DNA of 64,000 nucleotides from Armatimonadota bacterium (GTDB taxonomy: Bacteria > Armatimonadota > Zipacnadia > JAUWAU01): positions 41,028 to 105,027 of the forward strand of contig JAUWAU010000019.1 in assembly GCA_030601885.1 (NCBI GenBank), in the 5' to 3' direction. The notes under the pieces are model-generated. The model did no database searches. It had not been told where the DNA came from and worked only from the letters and a program-made list of their open reading frames with translations. The translations under genes and the position numbers were made by a program. Below, piece by piece: positions 1-7,983 of the stretch; positions within the stretch are counted from its first letter, which is position 1, and every line of letters starts with the position of its first letter.

Positions 1-1
1 G

Positions 2-1357
2 ACCGACGAGATCCTCCAGCATCTGGGCAAGTATGGCTTTCGCATCTTCTACGGAATCTTCGGCTTCGGCAAGGTGTTCAACGATGAGCCCGGCAACGCC
101 GAGGCGATGGCCAAGGTGAAGCGCTTCATCAAGTACAGCGTGGACCGCTGGGGCGCGTACGTGGACATCTGGGAGTTCCTGAACGAGCAGAAGGCCGACA
201 CCGGGTGGTACGAGATCGTGACCCCCTACCTGCGCTCCATCGATCCGTACCGGCACCCCATCACGACGAGCTGGGAGCGGCCGGAGCTGGAGGGCATCGA
301 GCTGAGCGCCCCCCACTGGTACCAACGCGTTGACAGCGGCCTGACATCGCACAAGCTCACGGCCGACCGCGCTGCTCGGTACAAGCAATTCGGCAAGCCC
401 GTTATCGTCGGCGAGCACGGCAACTCCGTCGGCCGCGACAAGCCTCGCCCCGTCGGTGTGGGCGGCGTGTGGGACGCCGGGTCGGCCGTCCGTATGCGCA
501 TCCGCAACTGGACTGCCCTCTTCCATGAGATCTCCTTCGTCTTCTGGAACACAAGTTACGCCCGCGACGGACACTTCATGAACATCTGGCTGGGGCCCCA
601 GGAGCGCCAGTACATCCGGGCGATGCAGGACTTCGCTTACCGCCTTGACAACAACATCCGAATGGTGCCGGTGACGGTTTCGGCCCCCGAGCAAGTGACG
701 GCGTACGGCCTGGCTTCCAACGAGCGCGCGGCCATATACATGCACCATTTCGCCGACCACGCCAGTCCGGTGCGCGGGCTGACAGTGACCCTCGATGTGC
801 CCGCTGCCGCGAAGGGGTACTGGTACGCGCCAGAGAACGGGGCCATCCTCCGCACATTCGATGCCCCGGCCGGTAGAGGGAGCTTCGAAGCGCCGCCGTT
901 CGCCATCGACCTCGCGCTGCTGATCACCACCGACGGGCCTCCGGACATCGACCATGACGGCATCCCCAACGACCGTGACCCGGATGACGACAACGACGGC
1001 GTCGCCGACAAGGACGACGCCTTTCCTCTCGAGCCCGAGGAGTGGGAGGACAAGGACGGCGACCTGATCGGCGATAATCTGGACGCCGACACTGATGGGG
1101 ATGGCCAGGCGGACGACCGCAACGGCGACGGCATCCCGGATCACGAGGACCTCGACCTCGACGGCGATGGCGTGGACAGGGCCAAATCAGTGCCCTGGGA
1201 CGCCTTTCCGTTGGACCCAAAGGAATGGCGCGACACGGACGGCGATGGCATCGGCGACAATGCCGACACCGACGACGACGGCGATGGGTGGAGTGATGGG
1301 GAGGAGACGAAGGCCGGCAGCGACCCTCTGGACAAGTTGAGCTTTCCGGCCAACTGA
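2..1357 (+). CDS. Secreted glycoside hydrolase (GH5-like TIM barrel) with C-terminal thrombospondin type 3 repeats, 5' truncated
   Basis: The reading frame is open from base 2, so the gene starts before the window. About 300 visible residues look like the second half of a (beta/alpha)8 glycosidase. The motif WEFLNEQ (near base 175) has the Asn-Glu pair typical of the clan GH-A acid/base. VIVGEHG (near base 405) would supply the nucleophile Glu. A beta-sandwich-like stretch follows. From about base 945 to 1340 there is a run of DxDxDG-type calcium-binding repeats ending in GSDPLD, the usual close of thrombospondin type 3 repeats in secreted bacterial enzymes. The substrate cannot be told; mannan or another beta-glycan is a guess from the clan. 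The signal peptide, if any, lies outside the window. Confidence 0.75.
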   Translation, partial: TDEILQHLGKYGFRIFYGIFGFGKVFNDEPGNAEAMAKVKRFIKYSVDRWGAYVDIWEFLNEQKADTGWYEIVTPYLRSIDPYRHPITTSWERPELEGIELSAPHWYQRVDSGLTSHKLTADRAARYKQFGKPVIVGEHGNSVGRDKPRPVGVGGVWDAGSAVRMRIRNWTALFHEISFVFWNTSYARDGHFMNIWLGPQERQYIRAMQDFAYRLDNNIRMVPVTVSAPEQVTAYGLASNERAAIYMHHFADHASPVRGLTVTLDVPAAAKGYWYAPENGAILRTFDAPAGRGSFEAPPFAIDLALLITTDGPPDIDHDGIPNDRDPDDDNDGVADKDDAFPLEPEEWEDKDGDLIGDNLDADTDGDGQADDRNGDGIPDHEDLDLDGDGVDRAKSVPWDAFPLDPKEWRDTDGDGIGDNADTDDDGDGWSDGEETKAGSDPLDKLSFPAN

Positions 1358-1405
1358 CCCAATCCGGCATGGGAGGACACGCGCCCTGCGTCTGGGCTCA
1401 AGGTC

Positions 1406-2614
1406 ATGAAGCTGGCACAGATCGGCGCGGGGAACATCGGCCGGTCATTCATCGGGCAGTTGTTCTCTCGGGCCGGGTACGAGGTCGTCTTCATCGACAT
1501 TGACGACGCTCTCGTGGATGCCCTCAACGAGCGCCGCTCCTACACGGTCGAGATCAAGGACGCCAACCCCGAGACGCTGGTCATCGAGAACGTCCGCGCC
1601 GTGAATGGCAGGGACATCCCGCGGGCCGCCGGGGAGGTGGCGACGGCGGACGTTGTGGCCACGGCCGTCGGTCCCGATGCCCTGCCTCAGGTGTGTCCCA
1701 TGCTTGCCATGGCGCTGGTGCGGCGCGCCGAGCTGGGCGGCGGAGCGCTGGACATCGTAATATGCGAGAACATGCGCCACGCGGCCGCGTTCATACGGGA
1801 GGCCCTCGCCGAGCATCTCCCTGCCAACTTCCCCCTGGACGATGCCGTCGGCCTGGTCGAGACGAGCATCGGCAAGATGGTGCCCATCATGACGCCGGAG
1901 CAGCGGCGCGCGGATCCGCTGCTCGTATTCGCCGAGGCGTACAACACGCTCATCGTGGACGGGACGGCGTTCAAGTGCGGTGTGCCGCCGGTGCCGGGCA
2001 TCGAGCCGAAGAGGAACATGGCGGCCTGGGTGGATCAGAAGCTGTTCGTGCACAACCTCGGGCACGCGCTGCTGGCGTATCTTGGCTATCTGCTGATTCC
2101 GGGCGCGCGCTTCGTGTGGGAGGCTGTGGACGATCCGGCGGTGGGCCAGGCGACGCGGGAGGGGATGTGGGAATCAGGCCGGGCGCTGATGGCGGAGTAC
2201 CCGGACGAACTGGACGAGGCAACCGAGACGCAGCAGATCGAGGGATTGCTGCGGCGCTTTGCCAATCGCGCCCTCGGTGACACCATCTTTCGCGTCGGCC
2301 GCGACCTTCGGCGGAAGCTTGCCCCCGACGACCGGCTCATAGGTGCCTTGCGCCTCGACGCCAAGCACGACGTCGCAGCTCCCATGACTACACTTGGCGC
2401 GGCGGCCGCGATGCTATTCCGCGCGACCGACGACGAGGGGCGGATGTTCCCGCGCGACGCCGAGTTCGTCGAAGCGATCTATTCGCAGGGTCCCGAGCAC
2501 GTGCTGCGCACCGTGTGCAAGCTCGATCCGGCCGAGGAGCCGGACGGGCGGATCTTTGACGGCGTGCTGGGGGCTCACGCCCGCATCGTCGCGGACCCTC
2601 ATAGCTTCCTGTGA
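1406..2614 (+). CDS. mtlD: Mannitol-1-phosphate 5-dehydrogenase family oxidoreductase
   Basis: The 402-residue protein begins with a Rossmann motif, GAGNIGRSFIGQ (residues 7-18), followed by FIDID, as in the long-chain mannitol dehydrogenase family. The catalytic signature K-x4-N-x2-H is intact as K212, N217 and H220 in KLFVHNLGH. Family members interconvert mannitol-1-phosphate and fructose-6-phosphate with NAD. No mannitol phosphotransferase genes are nearby, so the physiological polyol phosphate is unproven and the gene symbol is a family assignment. The ATG at 1406 lies 48 bases after the preceding stop. The 3' end overlaps the convergent acetyltransferase gene by 16 bases. Cytoplasmic. 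Confidence 0.82.
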   Translation: MKLAQIGAGNIGRSFIGQLFSRAGYEVVFIDIDDALVDALNERRSYTVEIKDANPETLVIENVRAVNGRDIPRAAGEVATADVVATAVGPDALPQVCPMLAMALVRRAELGGGALDIVICENMRHAAAFIREALAEHLPANFPLDDAVGLVETSIGKMVPIMTPEQRRADPLLVFAEAYNTLIVDGTAFKCGVPPVPGIEPKRNMAAWVDQKLFVHNLGHALLAYLGYLLIPGARFVWEAVDDPAVGQATREGMWESGRALMAEYPDELDEATETQQIEGLLRRFANRALGDTIFRVGRDLRRKLAPDDRLIGALRLDAKHDVAAPMTTLGAAAAMLFRATDDEGRMFPRDAEFVEAIYSQGPEHVLRTVCKLDPAEEPDGRIFDGVLGAHARIVADPHSFL

Positions 2615-3414
2615 CGTCCCTCGGCGTGCCAAATCATGAACTCATCGCCCGGGCGCTTGCGGAAGAAGGGCACTGGGTTGTCTCGGAGTGCCGATAGGCC
2701 GAAGTCGCGCAGGTCGCAGGCCATAAACAGCCGCGTCTCGGCCTCCCCGACATGGCCGACCGTCACGGGATAGCGCTTCTCGAAGGCCGCGCCCATCTCC
2801 GTGAAGTCGAAGTTCGGCCAGGGAGCGGTCCGGGCGAATTCCGTCGTGCTGCGCTCCGCAAAGAGCGCCTGTATGTAGTGAAAGAGGGTGCACGTGCGGT
2901 AGTTGGTGCCGAGGAACGTGTACTTGGCGCCCAGGCCGCACATCTTCTCCCACGGACTGTCGGCCGCAAAGGCGGCGTCGCCCCACGGGCTTGGCCGGCC
3001 GGAAGCGTGCTGGTGATCCTTGGTCAGCTCGTGCGCGAGCGGGCCGATGGCAGAGGCCGCGTGCGTTGGGTGCCAACTGCGGAGGCTCTCCCGGCGCTGC
3101 CGGAACACCTCCGTAATGCGACCGACGTCCGAGGGCGACTTCTCGATGTCCCAGATTCGGAAGCGTTCCTCCACCGACAGCCCACCCCGGACGAGGCTGG
3201 GCATGATGACGCTGCCCGTGTCGCCCACGACCTCGAGAAGTGCGTCGATTACAGCGTCCGCGCCGCCGACCACATAGCCGATGCTGCTCATTGAACTGTG
3301 CACCATCACCACGTCGCCTGTCTGCAGGCCGAGGGCGGCCAAGTCTTTCGCCATATCCGCCTGCGTGACGTGGCGGCGCTCGCGCGCTATCTGCTCCAGG
3401 GAATGCTTCGACAT
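2599..3414 (-). CDS. AAC(3)-family (Antibiotic_NAT fold) N-acetyltransferase
   Basis: The 271-residue protein has the hallmarks of the aminoglycoside 3-N-acetyltransferase family: VMVHSSMSSIG near residue 37, VIMPSL near 69, the active-site segment SWHPTHAASAIG at residues 113-124 with H115 and H118, and SPWGDAAF, SPWEKMCGLGA and FLGTNYRTCT further on. The ATG at 3414 is preceded at close range by AGGAGGAGGT, a strong ribosome binding site. The gene is convergent with the mtlD-like gene. Many chromosomal members of this fold acetylate other amines or thioesters, so resistance activity should not be assumed. It has no mobile-element context here. Confidence 0.8.
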   Translation of the reverse strand: MSKHSLEQIARERRHVTQADMAKDLAALGLQTGDVVMVHSSMSSIGYVVGGADAVIDALLEVVGDTGSVIMPSLVRGGLSVEERFRIWDIEKSPSDVGRITEVFRQRRESLRSWHPTHAASAIGPLAHELTKDHQHASGRPSPWGDAAFAADSPWEKMCGLGAKYTFLGTNYRTCTLFHYIQALFAERSTTEFARTAPWPNFDFTEMGAAFEKRYPVTVGHVGEAETRLFMACDLRDFGLSALRDNPVPFFRKRPGDEFMIWHAEGRHRKL

Positions 3415-3511
3415 GACCTCCTCCTGGGCTCTGCAAACGGTCTCCGGATGCTCGTTGGCTGCGACCGGCGGCTGCGGCCCGCCCAGACGGTCGCGTGCTC
3501 CTCAGCGGTGC

Positions 3512-4549
3512 TCATCCCAAGTCCCAGTATCCGACATCGTCCTCTGACTCCTCGAGCTGCTCCGCGATTCGGCGCCGACGGGCGCGAATGAGGCGAACGG
3601 TGCATACCACCACGAACAATGCGCCCATGGCCATGAAAATGGCCGTGCTGGTATCTATGGGCAGCGCTCGGCCCAGTCCCTTGGCGAACTGCGGCCGCCA
3701 GGCAGCTTCGAAATCGGCCATCGATCGGCCGTAGGCGCGCGGGAACGCTTGATCGATGTCGCCCGTCTCGGCGAGTGCGCCCACAAGCCTGTTGAGCCCT
3801 CTGTCGCCCGTCTCCTGAACAACGAACTCAACGAAGCTCCGGCTTTGGGCATAGGCCAGATTGGAGCTCTGCGGATTGCCGGGGAAGCCGACGTCCAGGT
3901 CCGCCATGGGCACGGGCTGTCCCCGCGCCTTGCGGCGCTGATCGCCGGGTGTGACGGCGTCGGCCACGTATTCGGCCAGCCCCTCCGTGAGCCATTTTGG
4001 CGGCTCGACGCCGTGGGCCTCGAGCGCCTGCCCGAGCGCGATGTGGACGAGCTCGTGGGCGAGCACCGCCTGCCGATCTTGCGCGGTGCCCTGCAGGCGC
4101 ACGACGATCACCGACTCGCTGGAGCGCGCGCGGCCGGCGAGCCAGAAGTCCTCGGGGCCGCCACACAGCGCTTCCAGCTCCGCCTGGCTGCCGGCGATGT
4201 ACAGATGAACCCGACGGCTCGGCACGAATCCGAACTCCCGTCCCACGGCGTCCCAGCAGTCCTCCGCGAGCTGGGCCTGGGCTTTAGCCTGGCTGTACCT
4301 GCCCTCAGAGTAGTACACGAAAAAGTGCTCCGTGTACCTTGAGAGGTGGGACGGCCTTTGAGCCGGAGACCGCGCGGCCAGAGCCGCTCCACCGGCCAGC
4401 GCACACAGCAGCGCGGTAACGAGCCAAGGGCGCGAGTCTGGCCATTTGTGGCCTCTCGGGCTTACGCACCCGCGTTGACAACCCACTGGCCCGGTGATAT
4501 AGTTCCGGCGTGGAACGTCGGTGCATCGCACTTGCTCACACCAGCGCAC
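3512..4549 (-). CDS. Membrane-anchored HEXXH (peptidase MA-like) protein
   Basis: The protein has an N-terminal hydrophobic segment (WLVTALLCALAGGAALAA), an extracytoplasmic domain with the zinc-peptidase motif AHELVHIALG and a likely third ligand Glu in TEGLAEYVAD, and a C-terminal transmembrane helix before an RARRRR stop-transfer stretch and an acidic tail. This matches the gluzincin peptidase-MA-like family, usually membrane proteins of unknown substrate. The start is uncertain. Only GTG codons are available in frame (4549, 4531, 4486), none with a convincing ribosome binding site, and the first 20 residues do not look protein-like. The 5' part overlaps a strong plus-strand promoter at 4475-4503. 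Confidence 0.68.
   Translation of the reverse strand: MRWCEQVRCTDVPRRNYITGPVGCQRGCVSPRGHKWPDSRPWLVTALLCALAGGAALAARSPAQRPSHLSRYTEHFFVYYSEGRYSQAKAQAQLAEDCWDAVGREFGFVPSRRVHLYIAGSQAELEALCGGPEDFWLAGRARSSESVIVVRLQGTAQDRQAVLAHELVHIALGQALEAHGVEPPKWLTEGLAEYVADAVTPGDQRRKARGQPVPMADLDVGFPGNPQSSNLAYAQSRSFVEFVVQETGDRGLNRLVGALAETGDIDQAFPRAYGRSMADFEAAWRPQFAKGLGRALPIDTSTAIFMAMGALFVVVCTVRLIRARRRRIAEQLEESEDDVGYWDLG
4475..4503 (+). promoter_or_regulatory. Near-consensus sigma-70 promoter (TTGACA-N17-TATAGT)
   Basis: TTGACA at 4475-4480 and TATAGT at 4498-4503 are separated by exactly 17 bases. The orientation fits transcription of the GAF/HD-GYP gene starting at 4684, leaving a leader of about 175 bases. That leader contains a 10-bp palindrome, GTAGCGCTAC, at 4640-4649. 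Confidence 0.6.
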
Positions 4550-4683
4550 CGGAGGTGCCCTCTCTGCCGGCAGTGGAAAACTGAAGCTCCGCGTTATAGA
4601 TAGCGTTCCCCCGACAACACGCTTTGCGCCAGCGGTGGTGTAGCGCTACGTTGGCACGCATGTAGTCAACGGGAGGATCAGCC

Positions 4684-5814
4684 GTGGCAGCAAGAGACGC
4701 AGCACGGGACGCCGCAAGTGCTTCCGCACAGCCCGAGTCACTCATCATAGCTCTTCACCGCATTACGGCATGGCCGGCAATTGACCAGCAGGAGGAGCCT
4801 TTCGAAGACGTCCTGATTGGCCTCCTGCAAGCCGTGACGGACCACACCGACGCCCTCGCGTGCGCCATTGACGTTGACGCCCCCGACTGCCCCAAACTCT
4901 CCGTGAAAGTGAGCTGTGGGCAGCATCGTGCCCACGAGAATGAGCTTGTTCGTGACGCCCAAAGCGCCGCCGCGCGACTCGCCATGGCGCGGGGACAAGC
5001 GGTCGTGCTCGCCAGCCCGGCGGGCGCGACCCCCTCGCCTTGGACGCCTGCCGGGGCCGACGCCCCGGCGCTCATCGGCTCCATGCTGTCTGTTCCCCTC
5101 AAGGTCGGCGGGCGGATCGCTGGGGCCTTCACGGCGTATTTCTCCGCAGACACACCACGCCACGCGGCCGAGCTCAGCTTTTACGAGGTCGTGGCGGCCT
5201 ACCTGGGCATGCACGTCGAGCACGGGCGCATTCTGCGACATGCTGCCGGTGGCTACCGGCGCACCGTTGTGCTGCTGGCGGACGCTCTTGAGGCGCGAGA
5301 TCCGTATACGCGCGGTCATTCGCAGCGTGTTGCCAGCACGGCGCGCGACGTGGCCAAGCTCATGAAACTTCCCGAGGGCGACCAGGAGACCCTTCACGAG
5401 GTCGGTCAACTGCACGACCTCGGGAAAGTGCGCATCGACCCAGAGATCCTCAACAAGAAGGAGCCCCTCACTGCGCAGGAGCGTGCGCTCATTCACAAAC
5501 ATCCGTTGGAGGGGGAACGTATCCTCGCGCCGCTGAAGTGGTTGAAGTCAGAGCTGCGGCTGATACGCTCCCATCACGAGCGCCCGGATGGCACTGGCTA
5601 TCCCGATGGACTTTCCGGCGATCAGCTCTCCATGTTGGTGCGCGTGCTGTCGGTGGCCGATGCCTACGATGCGATGACCTCGCAGCGCGCCTATCGTCCG
5701 GCCCACAGTCAGCAGCGCGCCATCGCCGAGCTCCGCGCCCATAGTGGGACCCAGTTTGGTCCTGAGGCGGTGGACGGGTTATTGGCGTTGCTCAAGCATC
5801 AGCGGGGCTCGTAG
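4684..5814 (+). CDS. GAF-like/HD-GYP domain protein, putative cyclic-di-GMP phosphodiesterase
   Basis: The 376-residue protein starts at GTG 4684 behind GGGAGGATC. Residues about 40-180 look like a GAF sensor (SMLSVPLKVGGRIAGAF near 133-149). Residues 190-370 form an HD-GYP domain: H212, the HD pair H244-D245 in LHDLGK, H273, the paired H297-H298 and the GYP signature in DGTGYPDGL (302-310), then D326 in SVADAYDAM. All metal ligands expected for hydrolysis of cyclic-di-GMP to pGpG/GMP are present. No transmembrane segment is seen, so it is a cytoplasmic sensor-effector. It could act opposite a diguanylate cyclase, but the only GGDEF protein in this window (17269-18204) appears degenerate. Confidence 0.85.
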   Translation: MAARDAARDAASASAQPESLIIALHRITAWPAIDQQEEPFEDVLIGLLQAVTDHTDALACAIDVDAPDCPKLSVKVSCGQHRAHENELVRDAQSAAARLAMARGQAVVLASPAGATPSPWTPAGADAPALIGSMLSVPLKVGGRIAGAFTAYFSADTPRHAAELSFYEVVAAYLGMHVEHGRILRHAAGGYRRTVVLLADALEARDPYTRGHSQRVASTARDVAKLMKLPEGDQETLHEVGQLHDLGKVRIDPEILNKKEPLTAQERALIHKHPLEGERILAPLKWLKSELRLIRSHHERPDGTGYPDGLSGDQLSMLVRVLSVADAYDAMTSQRAYRPAHSQQRAIAELRAHSGTQFGPEAVDGLLALLKHQRGS

Positions 5815-5984
5815 CCTCGGCCTCAGCGGGAGCCCGTCAAGTTCCCGACACGTCCCGCCAAGAACCGACGCACTCTCTCGTGCTGACAGCCACGAGGGTG
5901 TGTGGATGGCAACTCGCTCAAGGTCTCGAGGGGGTCGTGCGCCCCGAGCGTGCCGACGTCTTGGACGTGGCTGGTGGGGCAAGG

Positions 5985-6209
5985 CTAGAGCCGCATAAAC
6001 TCCTCGACCGTTAATCCCGCCTGGGAGATGATGGCCCTCAGCGTTCCTCGCGTAAGATCCCCCGGATGATTCGGTACAGTCGTCCTCCGCCGCGTCTCCG
6101 GGTTGTGCCAGATCTCGTGGCTTCCTTTTGCCTGCCGATCGAAGCGGAAGCCAGCACGCCGCAGCCTGCGCACGACCTCTCGTGCCGACAGAGGTTTGAG
6201 ACGACTCAT
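5985..6209 (-). CDS. hicA: HicA toxin (mRNA interferase)
   Basis: The 74-residue basic protein has the double-stranded-RNA-binding-like HicA fold: VVRRLRRAGF, then the catalytic-histidine motif KGSHEIWHNP with H31, then TTVPNHPGDLTRGTLRAI and GLTVEEF. HicA cleaves mRNA and is neutralised by HicB. Its ATG (6207-6209) overlaps the hicB TGA by four bases (ATGA), so the two are translationally coupled with the antitoxin gene first. The frame stays open upstream to 6665, but that extension covers hicB in another frame and is not expected to be translated. Confidence 0.88.
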   Translation of the reverse strand: MSRLKPLSAREVVRRLRRAGFRFDRQAKGSHEIWHNPETRRRTTVPNHPGDLTRGTLRAIISQAGLTVEEFMRL

Positions 6210-6448
6210 TCGTTTATGGCCACCGGTATTGCAATACGCTCGGGAGGAACGCTGTCCAGGCCTTCCGGCAGCGGATCGCCATGCTCGATGCAGGACTCGG
6301 CGATCTTCCGCGCTACATCCGTAGCAATCTCGACAGTCTCCGCATAAGTGCGCCCCTGAGCAACAAGGCCGGGGATGCTGTCGCTCGTGGCCAAGTATCC
6401 GCCTTCTTCCAAAGGCTTGACTTTGATGTAGGCAAAACGTTCCGCCAT
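6206..6448 (-). CDS. hicB: HicB-like antitoxin
   Basis: The 80-residue acidic protein has the HicB partial RNase H-like fold: FAYIKVKPLEEGGYLATSDSIPGL, then GRTYAETVEIATDVARKI. It would bind and block HicA. The ATG at 6448 is chosen over the GTG three codons upstream because AGGTGAGAG precedes it directly. The protein ends right after the antitoxin core and lacks the C-terminal helix-turn-helix or ribbon-helix-helix found in many HicB proteins. Self-repression of the operon may therefore be weak or need another protein. It precedes hicA on the minus strand and is divergent from the aldo/keto reductase. Confidence 0.87.
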   Translation of the reverse strand: MAERFAYIKVKPLEEGGYLATSDSIPGLVAQGRTYAETVEIATDVARKIAESCIEHGDPLPEGLDSVPPERIAIPVAINE

Positions 6449-6615
6449 CGCTCTCACCTGCCGTCAGTGTACCACAGCATCTGGGCGTAAGTCCATACGC
6501 GCAGCCCCACGGCGCCGGAAGGGAGCAGGTACACTGGAGAAGAAAGGCGGCCACAGACAGGCCGCGGGGGCGCAGGGGGCGGCGGCCCCGCCATCCAAAG
6601 CGAGGAGCGATCGAC

Positions 6616-7560
6616 ATGCAGTATCGCAAACTCGGTGAAACCGGCATAGACGTTTCCGTCATCACGCTGGGTGCGTGGGTGTACGGCGTGGATGCATGGG
6701 CGGATGTGAAGGACGACGAGTCCGTTCAGGCGATTCATGCCGCGTTGGACGCGGGCATAAACATCATCGACACCGCGGCAGGCTACGGCGGTGGGTACTC
6801 AGAGCGCGTTGTGGGCGAGGCCGTCAAAGGGCGTCGCGACGAGGTGCTGTTGGCGAGCAAGTGTGGCGCCCAGCCCGAGCGCATCAAGCAGCAGATCGAC
6901 GAGTGCCTGCAGAATATGCAGATGGACTACATTGACCTGTACCAGGTGCACTATCCGAGCCCGCGCATCCCCGTTCCGGAAACCATTGGGGCGATGGCCG
7001 AGATACAGCAGGCGGGCAAGACGCGGTTCATCGGCGTATCCAACTTCTCGCTCGAGCAGCACCGCGAGGCGCTCGACACGGCTCGCATCGAGACCTCTCA
7101 GCCGCCCTTCAACGTGTTCTGGCGCGAGATCGACGACGACGTGCTGCCGTTCTGTCGCGAGCACAACATCGCCGTGCTCCCGTACAGTTCGCTGGCCCAG
7201 GGGCTGCTGGCCGGCAGGTTCCGGAAGCGGGAGGACATTCCGGACGACATTCGTTCGAAGAATAAGCTGATGGCCGATGATATCTTCGAGCAGTGTGTGG
7301 AGGTCGTCGAGCACATCGAGGAAGTCGCGGCAGAGCACGGCAAGAGCGTGGTGCAGGCGGCCATCAACTGGACGATGAACGTCCCCGGCATTACGTCGCC
7401 CATCGTCGGCGCCCGGCGGTCATCACAGGTTCAGGAGAACACCGGCGGCGTTGGCTGGAAGCTGACGGATGACGAGATGGCTGAGATCAGCCGGCGGGGC
7501 CTCGAGATCGCCAAGCGGCTCGACTACTCCAGCAACATGTGGGGCTATTCGCCGAAATAG
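6616..7560 (+). CDS. Aldo/keto reductase
   Basis: The 314-residue TIM-barrel enzyme has the complete catalytic tetrad: D52 (IIDTAAGY), Y57, K82 (LASKCG) and H112 (YQVHYPSP). NADPH-binding features follow, including GVSNFS and IVGARRSSQVQENTG near the C-terminus. Relatives reduce aldehydes, ketones or sugar lactones. The substrate is not evident; the family member resembles oxidoreductases of the YajO/Tas group used in sugar metabolism. The start is clear, with GAGGAGCG at 6602-6609 before ATG 6616. The gene stands alone, divergent from hicBA. Confidence 0.85.
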   Translation: MQYRKLGETGIDVSVITLGAWVYGVDAWADVKDDESVQAIHAALDAGINIIDTAAGYGGGYSERVVGEAVKGRRDEVLLASKCGAQPERIKQQIDECLQNMQMDYIDLYQVHYPSPRIPVPETIGAMAEIQQAGKTRFIGVSNFSLEQHREALDTARIETSQPPFNVFWREIDDDVLPFCREHNIAVLPYSSLAQGLLAGRFRKREDIPDDIRSKNKLMADDIFEQCVEVVEHIEEVAAEHGKSVVQAAINWTMNVPGITSPIVGARRSSQVQENTGGVGWKLTDDEMAEISRRGLEIAKRLDYSSNMWGYSPK

Positions 7561-7983
7561 CCGCCGAACGTCTCCGGGGGAATCCCCCGCCGGATCGGTA
7601 TGAACGATTGACAGGCGGTGCAGGCCCGGTCCGGAGCAGGACATCCGTGGCAATGCGAGGTGGCGGCTACAGCTACTGCATAGATCATTCAGTCGCCCCC
7701 ACGGTCAGCCTGGAGCACTACGAATACGTGCTGCAGCTTGCCGTGAGTTGGGCTCATACTGCTGAGAGCAAAGCCATTCAACCCCCCGCTTCAGCCCCAT
7801 CCTGCTTCTAACGTACTCCGCTGACGCTGCGATGGTCCTCGCCGGCGAGGGCGGCCTCGCAGCCGCTCAAGATGGCCATATGTCTGCCGATAATGAGGTG
7901 TGCGTAGTGCATCCTGATTGGAACAGGGCGGGGGGCGCCTTGGCGGGTCATGAGGCGCTCTGTAGACGCGGGGAGTCGCCGCT
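7561..7983. other. Intergenic region with one terminator-like hairpin
   Basis: This stretch has no convincing gene. A GC-rich hairpin, CGGGGG-AAT-CCCCCG (7575-7589), sits 14 bases after the aldo/keto reductase stop and may end its transcript, although no T-run follows. I see nothing else definable before the receiver-STAS gene. Confidence 0.4.

Noticed and set aside
2599..3414. Acquired aminoglycoside resistance gene
   Set aside because: No integron, insertion sequence or other resistance gene nearby; the family has many non-resistance members.
6210..6665. N-terminal extension of hicA giving a 226-residue protein
   Set aside because: The extension covers hicB in a different frame and is low-complexity; the coupled ATG at 6209 gives a normal HicA.
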